A DNA stretch of 64,000 bases from Rhodomicrobium lacus (GTDB taxonomy: Bacteria; Pseudomonadota; Alphaproteobacteria; Rhizobiales; Rhodomicrobiaceae). Both the position numbers and the translations under genes were made by a program. Of the stretch, positions 45,938 through 55,907 are shown in pieces. Below the pieces are notes generated by a model. That model made no database searches. It worked only from the letters and a program-made list of their open reading frames with translations, and was not told the DNA's origin. How positions within the stretch are numbered: position 1 is the first letter of the stretch; each line of letters begins with the position of its first letter. The stretch spans positions 124,001 through 188,000 of the forward strand of contig NZ_RZNF01000004.1 in assembly GCF_003992725.1 (NCBI RefSeq). Direction: 5' to 3'.

Positions 45938-47200
45938 CTACAGCGCGGGTTTCAGCAGCACGTGGCGCTTCTTGCCGAGCGACAGCTTGATGACGCCATC
46001 TCCATCGAGATCGGCAAGCGAAAGGCTCGTGCGGTCGTCCGTCACGGCGGCATCGTTCACCTTCAGCGCGCCGCCCTTGATCTGCCGCCGCGCCTCGCTG
46101 GTGGACGTCACGAGCCCGGCCTTCACCGCAGCATTGAGGATGCCGACGCCGTCGTAGAGGTCGCCGCGCGAAATTTCCACCGTCGGAAGCCCTTCCGCCG
46201 CAGCGCCTTCCTCGAACGCGCGCCGCGCCGTGTCGGCGGCCGCCTCCGCCGCCTCGCGGCCGTGGAGCAGTGCCGTCACCTCGGTTGCGAGGATCTTTTT
46301 CGCGTCGTTGATTTCCGCGCCTTGCAGCGCCTCAAGCCGAGCGATCTCATCGAGCGGCATTTCGGTGAACAGCTTCAGGAAGCGGCCCACATCGCCGTCT
46401 TCGGTGTTCCGCCAGTATTGCCAGTACTCGTAGGGGCTCAGCAGATCGGCGTTGAGCCAGACCGCGCCACCGGTCGACTTGCCCATCTTGGCGCCCGACG
46501 ACGTGGTAAGAAGCGGCGTCGTCAGCGCGAACAGCTCGCGCCCGTCCACGCGGCGGCCAAGCTCCATGCCGTTGACGATGTTGCCCCACTGATCCGACCC
46601 GCCCATCTGAAGCACGCAGCGGTAGCGGCGCGACAATTCGAGGAAGTCGTAAGCCTGCAGCAGCATGTAGTTGAATTCGAGGAACGTCAGCGGCTGCTCG
46701 CGGTCGAGCCGGAGCTTCACCGAATCGAAGGTGAGCATGCGGTTGATGGTGAAGTGCCGCCCGTAGTCGCGCAGGAACTCGATGTAGCGCAGGCTGGAGA
46801 GCCACTCGTCGTTGTCGGCCATGATGGCGTCGGCGGGGCCGTCGCCGAAGGTGAGGAAGCGCTCGTAAACGGTCTTGAGGCTCGCCTTGTTGAAGTCGAT
46901 GTCGGCCTGCGAGAGGATCTTGCGCTGCTCGTCCTTGCCGGACGGATCGCCGACCTTGGTCGTTCCGCCGCCAAGCAGCACGATGGGGCGATGGCCGCTC
47001 TTCTGCAGAATACGCAGCATCATGATCGAGATGAGATGGCCGACATGAAGGCTCGGCGCGGTGCAGTCGAAGCCGATATAGGCGGTGATGCGTCCTTCCG
47101 CTGCGCGCTTCCTCAGCCCATCCTCGTCGGAAACCTGATGAAGATAGCCGCGCTCCTTCAGGATCTCCACGAAGTCCGTATGGGTTGCTGATGCGGCCAT
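45938..47200 (-). CDS. tyrS: tyrosyl-tRNA synthetase
   Basis: 420 residues from the ATG at 47198-47200, with GGAGGAGACC upstream. Class I enzyme: HIGH-type motif 'LHVGH' (His52-His55), KMSKS-type motif 'KMGKS' (238-242), tyrosine pocket '[10 protein letters not shown]' and '[14 protein letters not shown]'. A C-terminal S4-like RNA-binding domain begins around 350 ('[19 protein letters not shown]'). Divergent from anmK with 130 bases between, an order often kept in alphaproteobacteria. Confidence 0.97.
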   Translation of the reverse strand: MAASATHTDFVEILKERGYLHQVSDEDGLRKRAAEGRITAYIGFDCTAPSLHVGHLISIMMLRILQKSGHRPIVLLGGGTTKVGDPSGKDEQRKILSQADIDFNKASLKTVYERFLTFGDGPADAIMADNDEWLSSLRYIEFLRDYGRHFTINRMLTFDSVKLRLDREQPLTFLEFNYMLLQAYDFLELSRRYRCVLQMGGSDQWGNIVNGMELGRRVDGRELFALTTPLLTTSSGAKMGKSTGGAVWLNADLLSPYEYWQYWRNTEDGDVGRFLKLFTEMPLDEIARLEALQGAEINDAKKILATEVTALLHGREAAEAAADTARRAFEEGAAAEGLPTVEISRGDLYDGVGILNAAVKAGLVTSTSEARRQIKGGALKVNDAAVTDDRTSLSLADLDGDGVIKLSLGKKRHVLLKPAL

Positions 47201-47330
47201 GGTCTCCTCCTTCGCGCCCGGCCCGCCTCGACAGGCGCTTTTCAGGCGTGCTACCAAGCGAGAACCATGTAAGGCATTCGCATTTGGCGTCAACATTCGC
47301 ATTGAGCGTGGAAGAGCGGGGCGGTGGGAA

Positions 47331-48455
47331 ATGAAGGCGATCGGGCTCATGAGCGGCACCTCGCTCGACGGCGTCGATGTCGCGCTGATCGAAACGGACG
47401 GCGAGACCATCGAGGCGTTCGGACCGGGCAAGGACTTCTCCTACGACACGGTGGAAGGCCAGCTTCTGCGCGAAGCACTCGCCTCGGCGGTCGGGATCGC
47501 CGACCGAAACGACCGCAGCGGCGTGCTGTCCGTCGCCGAAACCATGGTCACGCAGAAGCATATCGCCTGCGTGAAGGCGTTCGCATCCCTTCGCGGGCTG
47601 AACCTCGGCGAGATAGACGTCATCGGCTTCCACGGCCAGACCGTGGTGCACAAGCCCGAAAAGGGCCTGACGATCCAGATCGGCGACGGCCGCGGCATGG
47701 CCGAATCGCTCGGCATTCCGGTGGTTTACGATTTTCGCGCGGCTGACGTCGAACAGGGCGGCCAGGGCGCGCCGTTCGTGCCGATCTATCACCGCGCGCT
47801 CGCACTCAGGGCGGGGCTGCCGCTACCCGCCGTCTTCGTGAACATCGGCGGCATATCCAACATCAGCTATATTCCCGAAGGCGGCGAAGAGGACATGATC
47901 GCCTTCGACGCGGGGCCGGGAAACTGCCTCATCGACGACTGGACGCTCCGCCATACCGGCAAGCCCTATGACGAGGATGCGAAACTCGCTCTGTCTGGAA
48001 GGGTAAACGGCGACGTGCTGCAAAGGCTGCTGCAAGACCCGTTTCTCACGAAGCCGGTGCCGAAATCGCTCGACCGGCTTTCCTTCAAGCTCACAAAGGT
48101 TGAGGGGCTTTCGCCCGCCGACGGCGCGGCTACGCTTACGGCGTTCACGGTCGCCTGCATTGCCGCCTCGCAGCATTTCCTTCCCGAGCGCGCGAAGACC
48201 TGGATCATCTGCGGCGGCGGCGCGCATAACCCGTACATCATGGCGGGGCTGCGCCGGGTGCTGGGCGCAGGCGATCCGTCGCCCCTCGTCCAGACCGCCG
48301 ACCAGGCCGGGTTCAGCACAAACTTCATGGAAGCGCAGGCCTTCGCCTTCCTCGCCGTGCGCCGCCTGAAGGGCCTTCCCGCGAGTTTTCCGAAGACGAC
48401 AGGCGCGAGCGGGCCTGTCGTGGGCGGCGTTGTGGCCGACCCCACGCAGCGTTGA
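47331..48455 (+). CDS. anmK: anhydro-N-acetylmuramic acid kinase
   Basis: 374 residues from ATG 47331. AnmK opens and phosphorylates 1,6-anhydroMurNAc released during peptidoglycan recycling, giving MurNAc-6-phosphate. Family motifs are '[16 protein letters not shown]' at the start, 'GFHGQTVVH', '[14 protein letters not shown]' and '[14 protein letters not shown]' with the catalytic Asp, and '[14 protein letters not shown]'. Length is normal. MurQ and other recycling genes are not in the window. Confidence 0.96.
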   Translation: MKAIGLMSGTSLDGVDVALIETDGETIEAFGPGKDFSYDTVEGQLLREALASAVGIADRNDRSGVLSVAETMVTQKHIACVKAFASLRGLNLGEIDVIGFHGQTVVHKPEKGLTIQIGDGRGMAESLGIPVVYDFRAADVEQGGQGAPFVPIYHRALALRAGLPLPAVFVNIGGISNISYIPEGGEEDMIAFDAGPGNCLIDDWTLRHTGKPYDEDAKLALSGRVNGDVLQRLLQDPFLTKPVPKSLDRLSFKLTKVEGLSPADGAATLTAFTVACIAASQHFLPERAKTWIICGGGAHNPYIMAGLRRVLGAGDPSPLVQTADQAGFSTNFMEAQAFAFLAVRRLKGLPASFPKTTGASGPVVGGVVADPTQR

Positions 48456-48560
48456 AATGATGAACAGCCGATCTGCTCAGGAAGGCGCTGATCGCCCTTC
48501 CCTCTCGCTCCACGGCGGATTTGCAATGCGTATGTCCGGCCTGAACCGGGGACGGTCGCT

Positions 48561-49937
48561 TTACACGAGTTGTAGCGCGGGCACGAGATAGGCGCCGGAA
48601 AGCAACGCGGGCGCCGGCAGGTAGCCGCGCAGGAACAGCGAGAACGGTCCCGTTTCCGGCGCGGGCAACCAGTTGGCGAGCTTCGCCGGATCGCTCGGCT
48701 TGTCGCGCGAAATCCAGATGTCGAGCGAGCCGTCCGCGCCCTTGACGAGGCCCTTGGTGCGGTCGCCGATGGAATAACGATCGATCGGGTTCTTGAAGAA
48801 GAAGAACTGGTTGTCTGGCGTCGCTTCGTAGATGCTGAGCGACCAGAAGGCCCCGACCGGCGGAAGCTGCCCCGCCGGAAAACGCAGCAGCAGCGATTTG
48901 CCCGGTGCGAGTTCGGCCTGCTCCGGCGTCAGGCGCGGCTGAAGATAGATCGCCTCGCGCGGGGGCAAGGCGGCAAGCCCCGCAACCGCCACCTGCGCCC
49001 GATAAAGATAGGCTTGGTGGTAATCTCCGAGGTCGTAGCGCGGATAGCGCCAACCCTGCGCGATGCGGCCGATATCCCGCGTGTTCGTAAGTTCGACGGA
49101 AGCGGCGAAGATGCCGGACTTGATTTCATCGACCTGAGCTTGCGAGAAGCGTCCCGGATCGAACCCGCCTTTCGGAGAAAGGCCGAGTGGGGCGATGGTT
49201 CGCAGGATGGCATCGTCCGTCGCAGGCGGTGCATTGTCGCTCAGCAACGCCTGCACGGCTGAGAAATACTCGTTCCAACCCGCATTCCGCGCGACCGCGG
49301 GCGTTGTGCTGCCCTTCGCGACCGGAGCTTCGAGGCTGAAGCCGTCCTGCACGGCGTGCGCAGCGGCGAGATCGTCCGGGCCATCCACAAGCAGGCGAAC
49401 GAGCAGCCACACCCAGCGCGTGGGCGCACGGATAGCGCGCGGATCATCCGTTGCCGCTTCCGGCCCGACAATCGTGAAGGTACCGCCGTCGCGCCCGGTC
49501 GACTGCGTGCCGAGGATGGCGAAATTGTTGGTATAGAAGTCCAGCAGAGCAACTGAAACGTAGCGGCTTCCCGTCTGCGGGATCGTCAGTTTGGCCGGAC
49601 CGTTCTTGAGATCGAGCCACGCGACCGAATAAAGCGTGTCGTTGTTCGGCGTGGTGATGAAACGGTCGTTATAGTCGCTCAGAACACGTTTGTGCGTCAG
49701 CGTGTTGACCGGCGATTGCGACAGCGCGCGGGCGCGAGCGCGGGCGCTTTCGATGAGCGGCAGACCGTAGATGAAAGCATTTTTCGAAGCCTCTGCAAGT
49801 CCCGTCCCGGCCTTCGCTTCACCGCGCGCGACGCCGGAGCCCGCCGCGGAAAGGGCGGGCGCGACGAGCGTGGCAGCTGCCAGCCCCAGGAGGTGACGCC
49901 TGTTAACCGCGAATGGCCCTGAATTCTCTATTGTCAT
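48561..49937 (-). CDS. Tat-exported DUF1254/DUF1214 protein
   Basis: 458 residues. The twin-arginine signal 'NRRHLLGLAAATLVAPALS' lies at residues 12-30, so the protein is exported folded to the periplasm. DUF1254 domain (about 60-200: 'NAFIYGLPLIESARARARALSQSPVNTLTHKR', 'DYNDRFITTPNNDTLYSVAWLDLKNGPAKLTIPQT') is followed by DUF1214 at the C-terminus ('FWSLSIYEATPDNQFFFFKNPIDRYSIGDRTKGL'). Function is unknown. It has a recognisable promoter of its own upstream. It interrupts the expected link between infB and rbfA. Confidence 0.9.
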   Translation of the reverse strand: MTIENSGPFAVNRRHLLGLAAATLVAPALSAAGSGVARGEAKAGTGLAEASKNAFIYGLPLIESARARARALSQSPVNTLTHKRVLSDYNDRFITTPNNDTLYSVAWLDLKNGPAKLTIPQTGSRYVSVALLDFYTNNFAILGTQSTGRDGGTFTIVGPEAATDDPRAIRAPTRWVWLLVRLLVDGPDDLAAAHAVQDGFSLEAPVAKGSTTPAVARNAGWNEYFSAVQALLSDNAPPATDDAILRTIAPLGLSPKGGFDPGRFSQAQVDEIKSGIFAASVELTNTRDIGRIAQGWRYPRYDLGDYHQAYLYRAQVAVAGLAALPPREAIYLQPRLTPEQAELAPGKSLLLRFPAGQLPPVGAFWSLSIYEATPDNQFFFFKNPIDRYSIGDRTKGLVKGADGSLDIWISRDKPSDPAKLANWLPAPETGPFSLFLRGYLPAPALLSGAYLVPALQLV

Positions 49938-50012
49938 TGCGCCCTCTGAACGACCTCATTCCCACCAGTCGGAAAGGGTGCCCGTCGCCTGGCCGGGCGA
50001 CCCTCGACTTGA

Positions 50013-50041
50013 AATATCATTTTATTTATAGCACTGGTCAA
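50013..50041 (-). promoter_or_regulatory. sigma-70-like promoter of the DUF1254 gene
   Basis: On the minus strand, TTGACC (50036-50041) and GATATT (50013-50018) are separated by exactly 17 bases in an AT-rich spacer. This is the best -35/-10 pair noted in the window. A GTCGCC/GGCGAC hairpin at 49984-50001 lies in the predicted leader. Confidence 0.5.
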
Positions 50042-50206
50042 CCTTGCATATAGAATTATTTTTCGCCTTTTTTACCAAATCGTCCACGCAATCCGCGTCG
50101 CGAAAGACCGGCGTTCCGCGCGGAGTCGAAAAGGAGGCATCCTGCGTGCCGCGGCTTGTTTCCAGCCGAAACTCCGCTAACTTCCATGGTTTCGGAGACG
50201 CTCATC

Positions 50207-50593
50207 ATGAAACCGACACACGATTCGAAAGGCCCGTCGCAGCGCCAGCTCCGCGCGGGCGAACTGCTGCGCCATGCGCTGGCCGAGATTTTCCGGCTCG
50301 AAGACATCGAGGATGCGGAGCTTCAGGGCCAGATCATCACCGTCGCCGAGGTGCGGGTGAGCCCCGACCTCAAGCACGCCACCGTTTTCACCAGCGCGCT
50401 CGGCGGCAAGCCGGGCGATGTCATCGCCAAGGCGCTCAACCGTCATGCGCGTTTTTTGCGTGGCGAGCTTGCAAGGCGCATCGAGTTGAAATATGTCCCG
50501 GAGCTTGTATTTCGGGCCGATCACGCACTCGATGCGGCGGAGCGCATCGACGAACTGCTGCGCTCTCCTGACGTCGCCCGCGATCTCAAATAA
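50207..50593 (+). CDS. rbfA: ribosome-binding factor A
   Basis: 128 residues from ATG 50207 (GGAG at 50193-50196). ATG 50186 would add seven residues. RbfA binds the 30S precursor and aids 16S 5' end maturation. KH-like domain: 'RQLRAGELLRHALAEIFRLEDIEDAELQGQIITVAEVRVSPDLKHATVFTSALGG' and 'IELKYVPELVFRADHALDAAERIDELL', the family's closing signature. First gene of the rbfA-truB-rpsO-pnp block. infB, normally just upstream, is not there. Confidence 0.95.
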   Translation: MKPTHDSKGPSQRQLRAGELLRHALAEIFRLEDIEDAELQGQIITVAEVRVSPDLKHATVFTSALGGKPGDVIAKALNRHARFLRGELARRIELKYVPELVFRADHALDAAERIDELLRSPDVARDLK

Positions 50594-50617
50594 AACTTCA
50601 AGAGAAGCGACAAAGCG

Positions 50618-51544
50618 ATGGCGCGCCGCAACAAGGGCAACGAAATCAATGGCTGGCTTATTCTCGACAAGCCGCAGGGGCTGACATCCAATCAGGCGCT
50701 CTCGCGCCTCAAACGCCTGTTCCACCCGAAGAAGGTCGGCCATGCCGGCACGCTCGACCCGCTGGCGACCGGTGTGCTGCCCATCGCATTCGGCGAAGCG
50801 ACGAAGACGGTTGCCCATGTGGTCGATTGCGAGAAGTCCTACGACTTCACCATCCGCTGGGGCATCGAGACCGACACCGACGACGCCGAGGGCAAGCCTG
50901 TCCGCACGAGCGACGCGCGTCCGACCGTGGAGCAGGTGCAGGCCGCGCTCCCGCAATTCATCGGCGACATCATGCAGACGCCGCCCTGCTATTCCGCGAT
51001 CAAGGTCGACGGCGAACGCGCCTACGACCTCGCGCGCGACGGCGAAGTGGTCGAGTTGCAGCCGCGACAGATCTCCGTCTACGAGCTTGAAATCGAGGAG
51101 ACGGTCTCGCCGGACCTCACGCGCCTTTACTGCGATTGCGGCAAGGGCACCTACGTGCGCTCCATCGCGCGCGATCTTGGCCGCGCGCTCGGCTGTTTCG
51201 GCCACATCGCGGCGCTGCGGCGCACGAGCGTCGGGCCATTCCATGAAGAGAATGCGATTTCGCTGGAAACGCTCGAAAACCTGAGCAATAGTGCGGATGG
51301 CTTCGGTGCTCTTCTGGGCACGATCGCTCCTGTCGAGACGGCGCTGGACGGCATCCCGGCGCTCGCCGTGAACGGAGACGATGCGGCCAGGCTGAAGCGG
51401 GGGCAGTCCATCCTCATAAGAGGGGCGACCGCACCAATCCTGAAAGGCCCGATCTTTGCGACCTCTCGCGGGGTTCTCATCGCCATTGGCGAAGTAGAGC
51501 GCGGCGAAATGCATCCGATCCGGGTTTTCAACATCCCCGCATAA
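50618..51544 (+). CDS. truB: tRNA pseudouridine-55 synthase
   Basis: 308 residues. Makes pseudouridine 55 in the T-loop of tRNAs. Catalytic Asp47 sits in '[25 protein letters not shown]'. '[20 protein letters not shown]', '[21 protein letters not shown]' and '[15 protein letters not shown]' are conserved. It starts 24 bases after rbfA and rpsO follows 37 bases later, so they are one operon. Confidence 0.97.
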   Translation: MARRNKGNEINGWLILDKPQGLTSNQALSRLKRLFHPKKVGHAGTLDPLATGVLPIAFGEATKTVAHVVDCEKSYDFTIRWGIETDTDDAEGKPVRTSDARPTVEQVQAALPQFIGDIMQTPPCYSAIKVDGERAYDLARDGEVVELQPRQISVYELEIEETVSPDLTRLYCDCGKGTYVRSIARDLGRALGCFGHIAALRRTSVGPFHEENAISLETLENLSNSADGFGALLGTIAPVETALDGIPALAVNGDDAARLKRGQSILIRGATAPILKGPIFATSRGVLIAIGEVERGEMHPIRVFNIPA

Positions 51545-51581
51545 GCCTTTTCAGGCACACAAAAACAAACGGAGATAACCG

Positions 51582-51851
51582 ATGTCGATTACCGCAGAGC
51601 GCAAATCCGCGCTGATCACCGAATACGCCACGAAGCCGGGCGACACCGGTTCGCCGGAAGTTCAGATCGCCGTTCTTTCCGAGCGGATTTCGAACCTCAC
51701 CGAGCACTTCAAGACCCACAAGAAGGACAACCACTCGCGCCGCGGGCTTCTGAAGCTCGTCAGCCAGCGCCGCCGGTTGCTCGACTATGTGAAGGGCAAG
51801 GACGAAGCGCGCTATCGCGACATCATCGGCCGCCTCGGCATCCGCCGCTAG
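51582..51851 (+). CDS. rpsO: 30S ribosomal protein S15
   Basis: 89 residues, the standard length. '[71 protein letters not shown]' follows S15 closely; the 'H-x-x-D-x-H-S-R-R-G-L' element binds 16S rRNA. A GGAG about 9 bases before the ATG is the ribosome site. A terminator follows within 30 bases. Confidence 0.98.
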   Translation: MSITAERKSALITEYATKPGDTGSPEVQIAVLSERISNLTEHFKTHKKDNHSRRGLLKLVSQRRRLLDYVKGKDEARYRDIIGRLGIRR

Positions 51852-51877
51852 GCATCCTTCGCCGAACGCTGAATTGG

Positions 51878-51912
51878 AATGCCGGAGCGGCCCGCCGTTC
51901 CGGCATTTTTCG
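51878..51912 (+). terminator. intrinsic terminator after rpsO
   Basis: A 13-pair stem (51878-51890 with 51895-51907, one G-T pair) around CCCG, followed by a T run. It ends the rbfA-truB-rpsO transcript, so pnp may be transcribed separately or by read-through. Confidence 0.8.
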
Positions 51913-51930
51913 TTTGAAGGAAGGGCCGCT

Positions 51931-52180
51931 TAAGTCGCTTCGATAAAAAGCTTGCGCCCGTTCAACGGCTGAACCGGCCGCGCGTTGTTCGGAAACAGAG
52001 CCGCAAAGCGGGCAATCTGTTCAGCACGCCAGACGGCATGATCGAGATCCCGTCGCCGGCACAGGCGGCTTCCGTTTCCTCCAATAAGCTTCTAGTTTCG
52101 CGGAGGGTCACGTCGGCGTCTTTTCCGGTCAACGAACGTTTCCGTGAGCCGAAAGCCCCGCGCAACCGGAAGCGATGCAC
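51931..52180 (-). pseudogene. possible remnant of a short minus-strand gene
   Basis: A minus-strand frame running down from 52180 (ending in 'LLEETEAACAGDG') and a second frame ending at 51931 ('HAVWRAEQIARFAALFPNNA') look like parts of one protein joined by a frameshift near 52050. Together they would give about 85 residues. No family recognised; it could also be chance. Confidence 0.25.
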
Positions 52181-52302
52181 ATTTCTCCGCTAGGAGCCGG
52201 GCCAAATCTGCGGTAAGTGTGGCCTCGCGCAGAAACAAATGACGCAAATGAATATGAGCCGGGGGAAGGGCCTCCGGCTTGAGCTGTTGGAAAAGAATAA
52301 AG

Positions 52303-54435
52303 ATGTTCGATATCTTCCGCGAAGAAGTGGAATGGGGCGGCCGCAAGCTGACGCTCGAAACGGGGCGCATTGCACGGCAGGCCGATGGCGCGGTTCTCGC
52401 GCATTATGGCGAGACGAGCGTGCTCGCAACCGTGGTCGGCGAAAAGGACGCGGACCCTTCGAAGGATTTCTTCCCCCTCACCGTCAACTATCAGGAAAAG
52501 GCCTACGCGGCCGGCAAGATTCCCGGCGGCTATTTCAAGCGCGAAGGCCGCCCGACCGAGCGCGAGACGCTCGTTTCCCGACTCATCGACCGCCCGATCC
52601 GTCCGCTTTTCGCGAACGGCTTCAAGAACGAGACGCAGGTCATCGTCACCGTGCTCAGCCATGACATGGAGAACGATCCCGATATCCTCGCCATGGTCGC
52701 CGCTTCGGCCGCGCTGACGATTTCCGGCCTCCCCTTCCTCGGCCCGATCGGCGCTTCCCGCGTCGGCTATTCGAAGGGCGAGTATATCCTCAACCCGACA
52801 TCCGACCAGATCAAGGCGAGCGACCTCGACCTCGTCGTCGCCGGCACGAGCGACGCCGTGCTGATGGTCGAATCCGAGGCCAAGGAACTCTCCGAAGAAA
52901 TCATGCTCGGCGCGGTGGTCTTCGGCCAGCAGGGCTATAAGCCGGTCATCGACGCCATCATCGGCCTCGCCGAACAGGCGGCGAAAGACCCGTGGACGGT
53001 CCCCGAGGCGAAGAACGAGTTCGAGTCGAAAGTGAAGAAGCTCGTCGAGAAGGACCTGAAGAAGGCCTTCCAGATCGCGGCGAAGCAGGAACGTCAGACC
53101 AAGGTCGCCGAAGCGAAGGCAAAGGCCATCGCCGAACTCGTGACCGAGGAAACGACCGCCGCCGAAAAGAACAAGATCGCCGAAGCCTTCAAGGAAATCG
53201 AGAAGCACGTCGTTCGCTCGAACATCCTGAAAACCGGCAAGCGCATCGACGGCCGCGACCTCAGGACCGTCCGTCCGATCCTGAGCCAGGTCGGCGTGAT
53301 CCCGCGCACCCACGGCTCGGCGCTGTTCACGCGCGGCGAGACGCAGGCGCTCGTTGTCGCCACGCTCGGCACCGGCGAGGACGAGCAGTGGATCGACTCG
53401 CTGGAAGGCACCTACAAGGAATCCTTCCTGCTGCATTACAACTTCCCGCCCTATTCGGTCGGCGAGACGGGCCGCATGGGTTCGCCCGGCCGCCGCGAAA
53501 TCGGCCACGGCAAGCTCGCCTGGCGCGCGGTGCACCCGATGATGCCGGAAAGCGACAAGTTCCCCTACACGGTGCGCGTCGTGTCCGAGATCACCGAGTC
53601 GAACGGCTCGTCTTCCATGGCGAGCGTGTGCGGCGCGTCGCTGTCGCTGATGGACGCGGGCGTGCCGATCAAGGCGCCGGTCGCGGGCATCGCGATGGGC
53701 CTCATCAAGGAAGCCGACGGCGTGGCCGTTCTCTCCGACATCATCGGCGATGAAGACCACCTCGGCGACATGGACTTCAAGGTGGCCGGTTCCGCGAATG
53801 GCGTGACCGCGCTCCAGATGGATATCAAGATCACGGGCATCACGACCGAGATCATGAAGACCGCACTGGAGCAGGCCAATGAAGGCCGCCTGCACATCCT
53901 CGGGGAGATGGCGAAGGCGCTCGGCAGCGCTCGCGGCGAGCTTGGCGAATTCGCCCCGCGCATCGAGACGATCACCATCCCGACCGACAAGATCCGCGAA
54001 GTGATCGGTTCGGGCGGCTCGGTCATCCGCTCCATCGTGGAAGAATCCGGCGCCAAGATCGACATCTCCGACGACGGCACCGTGAAGATCGCAGCCGCGA
54101 ACCTCAGCTCGATTCAGGACGCGATCAACCGCATCAAGTCCATCGCGTCCGAGCCGGAAGTCGGCGCGATCTACAAGGGCAAGGTCGTGAAGATCGTGGA
54201 GTTCGGCGCGTTCGTGAACTTCTTCGGTTCGCGCGACGGCCTCGTGCACATCTCGCAGATGGCCGAACGCCGCCTGAAGCATGCGTCCGAAGTCGTCAAG
54301 GACGGCCAGGAAGTCTACGTGAAGTGCCTCGGCTTCGACGAGCGCGGCAAGGTCCGCCTCACGATGAAGGGCATCGACCAGACAACCGGCAAGGAAGTTG
54401 CCGCCGCCGCTCCGGCGGAACAGCCCGCTGGCTGA
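52303..54435 (+). CDS. pnp: polyribonucleotide nucleotidyltransferase (PNPase)
   Basis: 710 residues from ATG 52303. PNPase degrades RNA 3' to 5' by phosphorolysis and is part of the degradosome. Order: first RNase PH domain (start '[41 protein letters not shown]'), helical linker, second RNase PH domain ('[31 protein letters not shown]', '[22 protein letters not shown]', '[19 protein letters not shown]'), KH domain ('[30 protein letters not shown]') and S1 domain ('[30 protein letters not shown]'). Complete, with its own terminator. Confidence 0.98.
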   Translation: MFDIFREEVEWGGRKLTLETGRIARQADGAVLAHYGETSVLATVVGEKDADPSKDFFPLTVNYQEKAYAAGKIPGGYFKREGRPTERETLVSRLIDRPIRPLFANGFKNETQVIVTVLSHDMENDPDILAMVAASAALTISGLPFLGPIGASRVGYSKGEYILNPTSDQIKASDLDLVVAGTSDAVLMVESEAKELSEEIMLGAVVFGQQGYKPVIDAIIGLAEQAAKDPWTVPEAKNEFESKVKKLVEKDLKKAFQIAAKQERQTKVAEAKAKAIAELVTEETTAAEKNKIAEAFKEIEKHVVRSNILKTGKRIDGRDLRTVRPILSQVGVIPRTHGSALFTRGETQALVVATLGTGEDEQWIDSLEGTYKESFLLHYNFPPYSVGETGRMGSPGRREIGHGKLAWRAVHPMMPESDKFPYTVRVVSEITESNGSSSMASVCGASLSLMDAGVPIKAPVAGIAMGLIKEADGVAVLSDIIGDEDHLGDMDFKVAGSANGVTALQMDIKITGITTEIMKTALEQANEGRLHILGEMAKALGSARGELGEFAPRIETITIPTDKIREVIGSGGSVIRSIVEESGAKIDISDDGTVKIAAANLSSIQDAINRIKSIASEPEVGAIYKGKVVKIVEFGAFVNFFGSRDGLVHISQMAERRLKHASEVVKDGQEVYVKCLGFDERGKVRLTMKGIDQTTGKEVAAAAPAEQPAG

Positions 54436-54457
54436 GGCTGAACGACATACGAAAACG

Positions 54458-54488
54458 AAAAGCCCCGGCATGCCCCGGGGCTTTTTTT
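54458..54488 (+). terminator. intrinsic terminator after pnp
   Basis: AAAAGCCCCGG (54458-54468) pairs with CCGGGGCTTTT (54475-54485) around CATGCC, followed by a run of T. Textbook form. Confidence 0.9.
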
Positions 54489-54562
54489 GTTTGCCAAGCC
54501 ATCGATACAATTTTAACTTATGGGCTTGAACGTAGCTATTGATTGAACAACGGAGTTCGTCC

Positions 54563-55279
54563 GTGTCTGACCGTTCTTTCGACCATGATATTCGATATTA
54601 TTTCGACACCGCGTCGTTTCTTGTCAAATCTGCGGAGGATGTTGACCGTCAGTTGTCTGAAAAGATCGGCGCGAATTTCAATCTCTTCGATGTGTTTCGA
54701 CTGAATTACGAAATCGACATCTCGTATATCCTCCGCAACCTCCTCGACCCGAACGGCAGCCACGGACAAGGCGCACGGTTCCTCGAAGCGTTTCTTGATC
54801 AATGCAACGAGCAAGCCCCGGCGATCAGGGGTTGGGCGGGCGATCTATCGAACGTGTCTGTTATTCCTGAATTCAGGACGCAGGCGGAGCGCAGGATCGA
54901 CCTAGTGATTAAACTACCCGGCGACCGATACATCGGGATCGAGAACAAGCCCTTTTCCGCCGAGGAAAGCGAGCAACTCGACGACTACGCGACAGAACTC
55001 GACCTTCGAAGTGAAAACAATTTCTATCTCATTTATCTCTGCGGCCATGCCGGATTGCCTTCGACGCTGAAGCTCTACGCTTGGTTGAAAGACGACGGCC
55101 AAGGTGAACGTCGTTTTGTCGACATGCGTTACAATAGGCATGACGAAGGCCCCTCACTCAAACTCTGGGCAACCCGATGCGCGCAAATTGCGGACGCCGA
55201 CAAGCTGCGGATATTCATGCGTGATTTTTCCGAATGGCTAAGCAAAAGATTTCGTGAATTACCGGATGGAGGTCGATGA
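54563..55279 (+). CDS. PD-(D/E)XK nuclease-superfamily protein
   Basis: 238 residues from GTG 54563 (CGGAG at 54551-54555); TTG 54539 is an alternative. The core is 'NYEIDISYILRNLLDPNGSHGQGARFLEAFLDQ', then 'EFRTQAERRIDLVIKLPGDRYIGIENKPF'. The Asp of 'R-I-D-L-V-I' and the E-x-K of 'I-E-N-K' form a PD-(D/E)XK metal and catalytic set, and the Glu before 'N-Y-E-I-D' is a plausible first acidic residue. This resembles the PDDEXK_4 (PF14281) type. The gene lies in an AT-rich islet behind the pnp terminator and overlaps or abuts a second unknown gene, so it may be part of a defence or repair unit. Confidence 0.75.
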   Translation: MSDRSFDHDIRYYFDTASFLVKSAEDVDRQLSEKIGANFNLFDVFRLNYEIDISYILRNLLDPNGSHGQGARFLEAFLDQCNEQAPAIRGWAGDLSNVSVIPEFRTQAERRIDLVIKLPGDRYIGIENKPFSAEESEQLDDYATELDLRSENNFYLIYLCGHAGLPSTLKLYAWLKDDGQGERRFVDMRYNRHDEGPSLKLWATRCAQIADADKLRIFMRDFSEWLSKRFRELPDGGR

Positions 55280-55286
55280 ATGTACG

Positions 55287-55907
55287 ATGAAAAAATCAGT
55301 CCTGGAGGACTATATATTCGGTCCAGCCAAAGACAGAGCTTTGAAAATTGCTTTGCTGACGCGAGACATTCGGGGGAGTATCGAATCTCGCATAGTAAAC
55401 GAATTTGTTTCTAAATTAGAATCAAACCTTTGCGATAAAGGGCTTCCTAGTATATTTTATTGTCCGACAGATTTTTCAAAAAAATATCAGAGTATTAAGT
55501 GGAGATCGCCTCAATGGGGAAAAGGATGGTATATTGGCATCGGCTTTGACTTCCCTAATTATCGGCAAGGTGGGTGGGGTTTTTGCGCTCCAAATACAAG
55601 CGCAGCTAATCACCCAAATAACACAGAAGGTTCCCATGCATTAGACGGAAGCATCCGAGAAGTAATTATTTCTGAAATTCGAAAGAGAAATTTTAGGGGC
55701 GGCTTGCCGAAAGAATGGTCTTGGTGGCCTGCGTTTTTTGAGGTTAGCGGCCTACAGAACTGGCTCGAGACCGAATGTCTGCTCAAGCTTGCCGGAGTTG
55801 AGCTTCACGACGGGATGCCTTTTGTCGACTGGCTCGCAGGTGATCTCGAATTGTTGTATCGCACCGTCGACAAAGTGCTTTCCGAACACGCCCAGTCGCA
55901 ACCCTAA
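55287..55907 (+). CDS. unknown protein after the PD-(D/E)XK gene, possibly its C-terminal half
   Basis: 206 residues from ATG 55287; upstream in-frame starts are GTG 55254 and ATG 55266, which overlap the end of the nuclease gene. Features are 'RDIRGSIESRIVNEFVSKLESNLCDKGL', 'KWRSPQWGKGWYIGIGFDF' and 'LPKEWSWWPAFFEVSGLQNWL', Trp-rich and mixed alpha/beta. From memory, PDDEXK_4 proteins often carry a similar Trp-rich C-terminal domain in one chain, so the two frames may be one gene split by a frameshift. AT-rich, unlike pnp and the ABC1 gene it meets tail to tail (4-base overlap). Confidence 0.6.
   Translation: MKKSVLEDYIFGPAKDRALKIALLTRDIRGSIESRIVNEFVSKLESNLCDKGLPSIFYCPTDFSKKYQSIKWRSPQWGKGWYIGIGFDFPNYRQGGWGFCAPNTSAANHPNNTEGSHALDGSIREVIISEIRKRNFRGGLPKEWSWWPAFFEVSGLQNWLETECLLKLAGVELHDGMPFVDWLAGDLELLYRTVDKVLSEHAQSQP

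Larger units (their letters stand above)
51852..52302. other. 451-base gap between rpsO and pnp
   Basis: The first 60 bases hold the rpsO terminator. On the minus strand, a frame from about 52085 to a TAA at 51931-51933 reads 'RDLDHAVWRAEQIARF' then 'AALFPNNARPVQPLNGRKLF' and 'IEAT', protein-like but with no start and an upstream stop. The adjoining frame upstream is also open. It looks like a decayed short gene. The pnp promoter should lie in the last 150 bases, but I see no clear -35/-10. Confidence 0.45.

Noticed and set aside
48325-49053. 242-residue frame antisense or offset to the DUF1254 gene
   Set aside because: Offset-frame shadow; the Tat-signal frame is clearly the coding one.
52129-54510. 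793-residue open frame antisense to pnp
   Set aside because: Covers pnp exactly and has Asp/His/Gly-rich composition typical of reverse-strand shadows.
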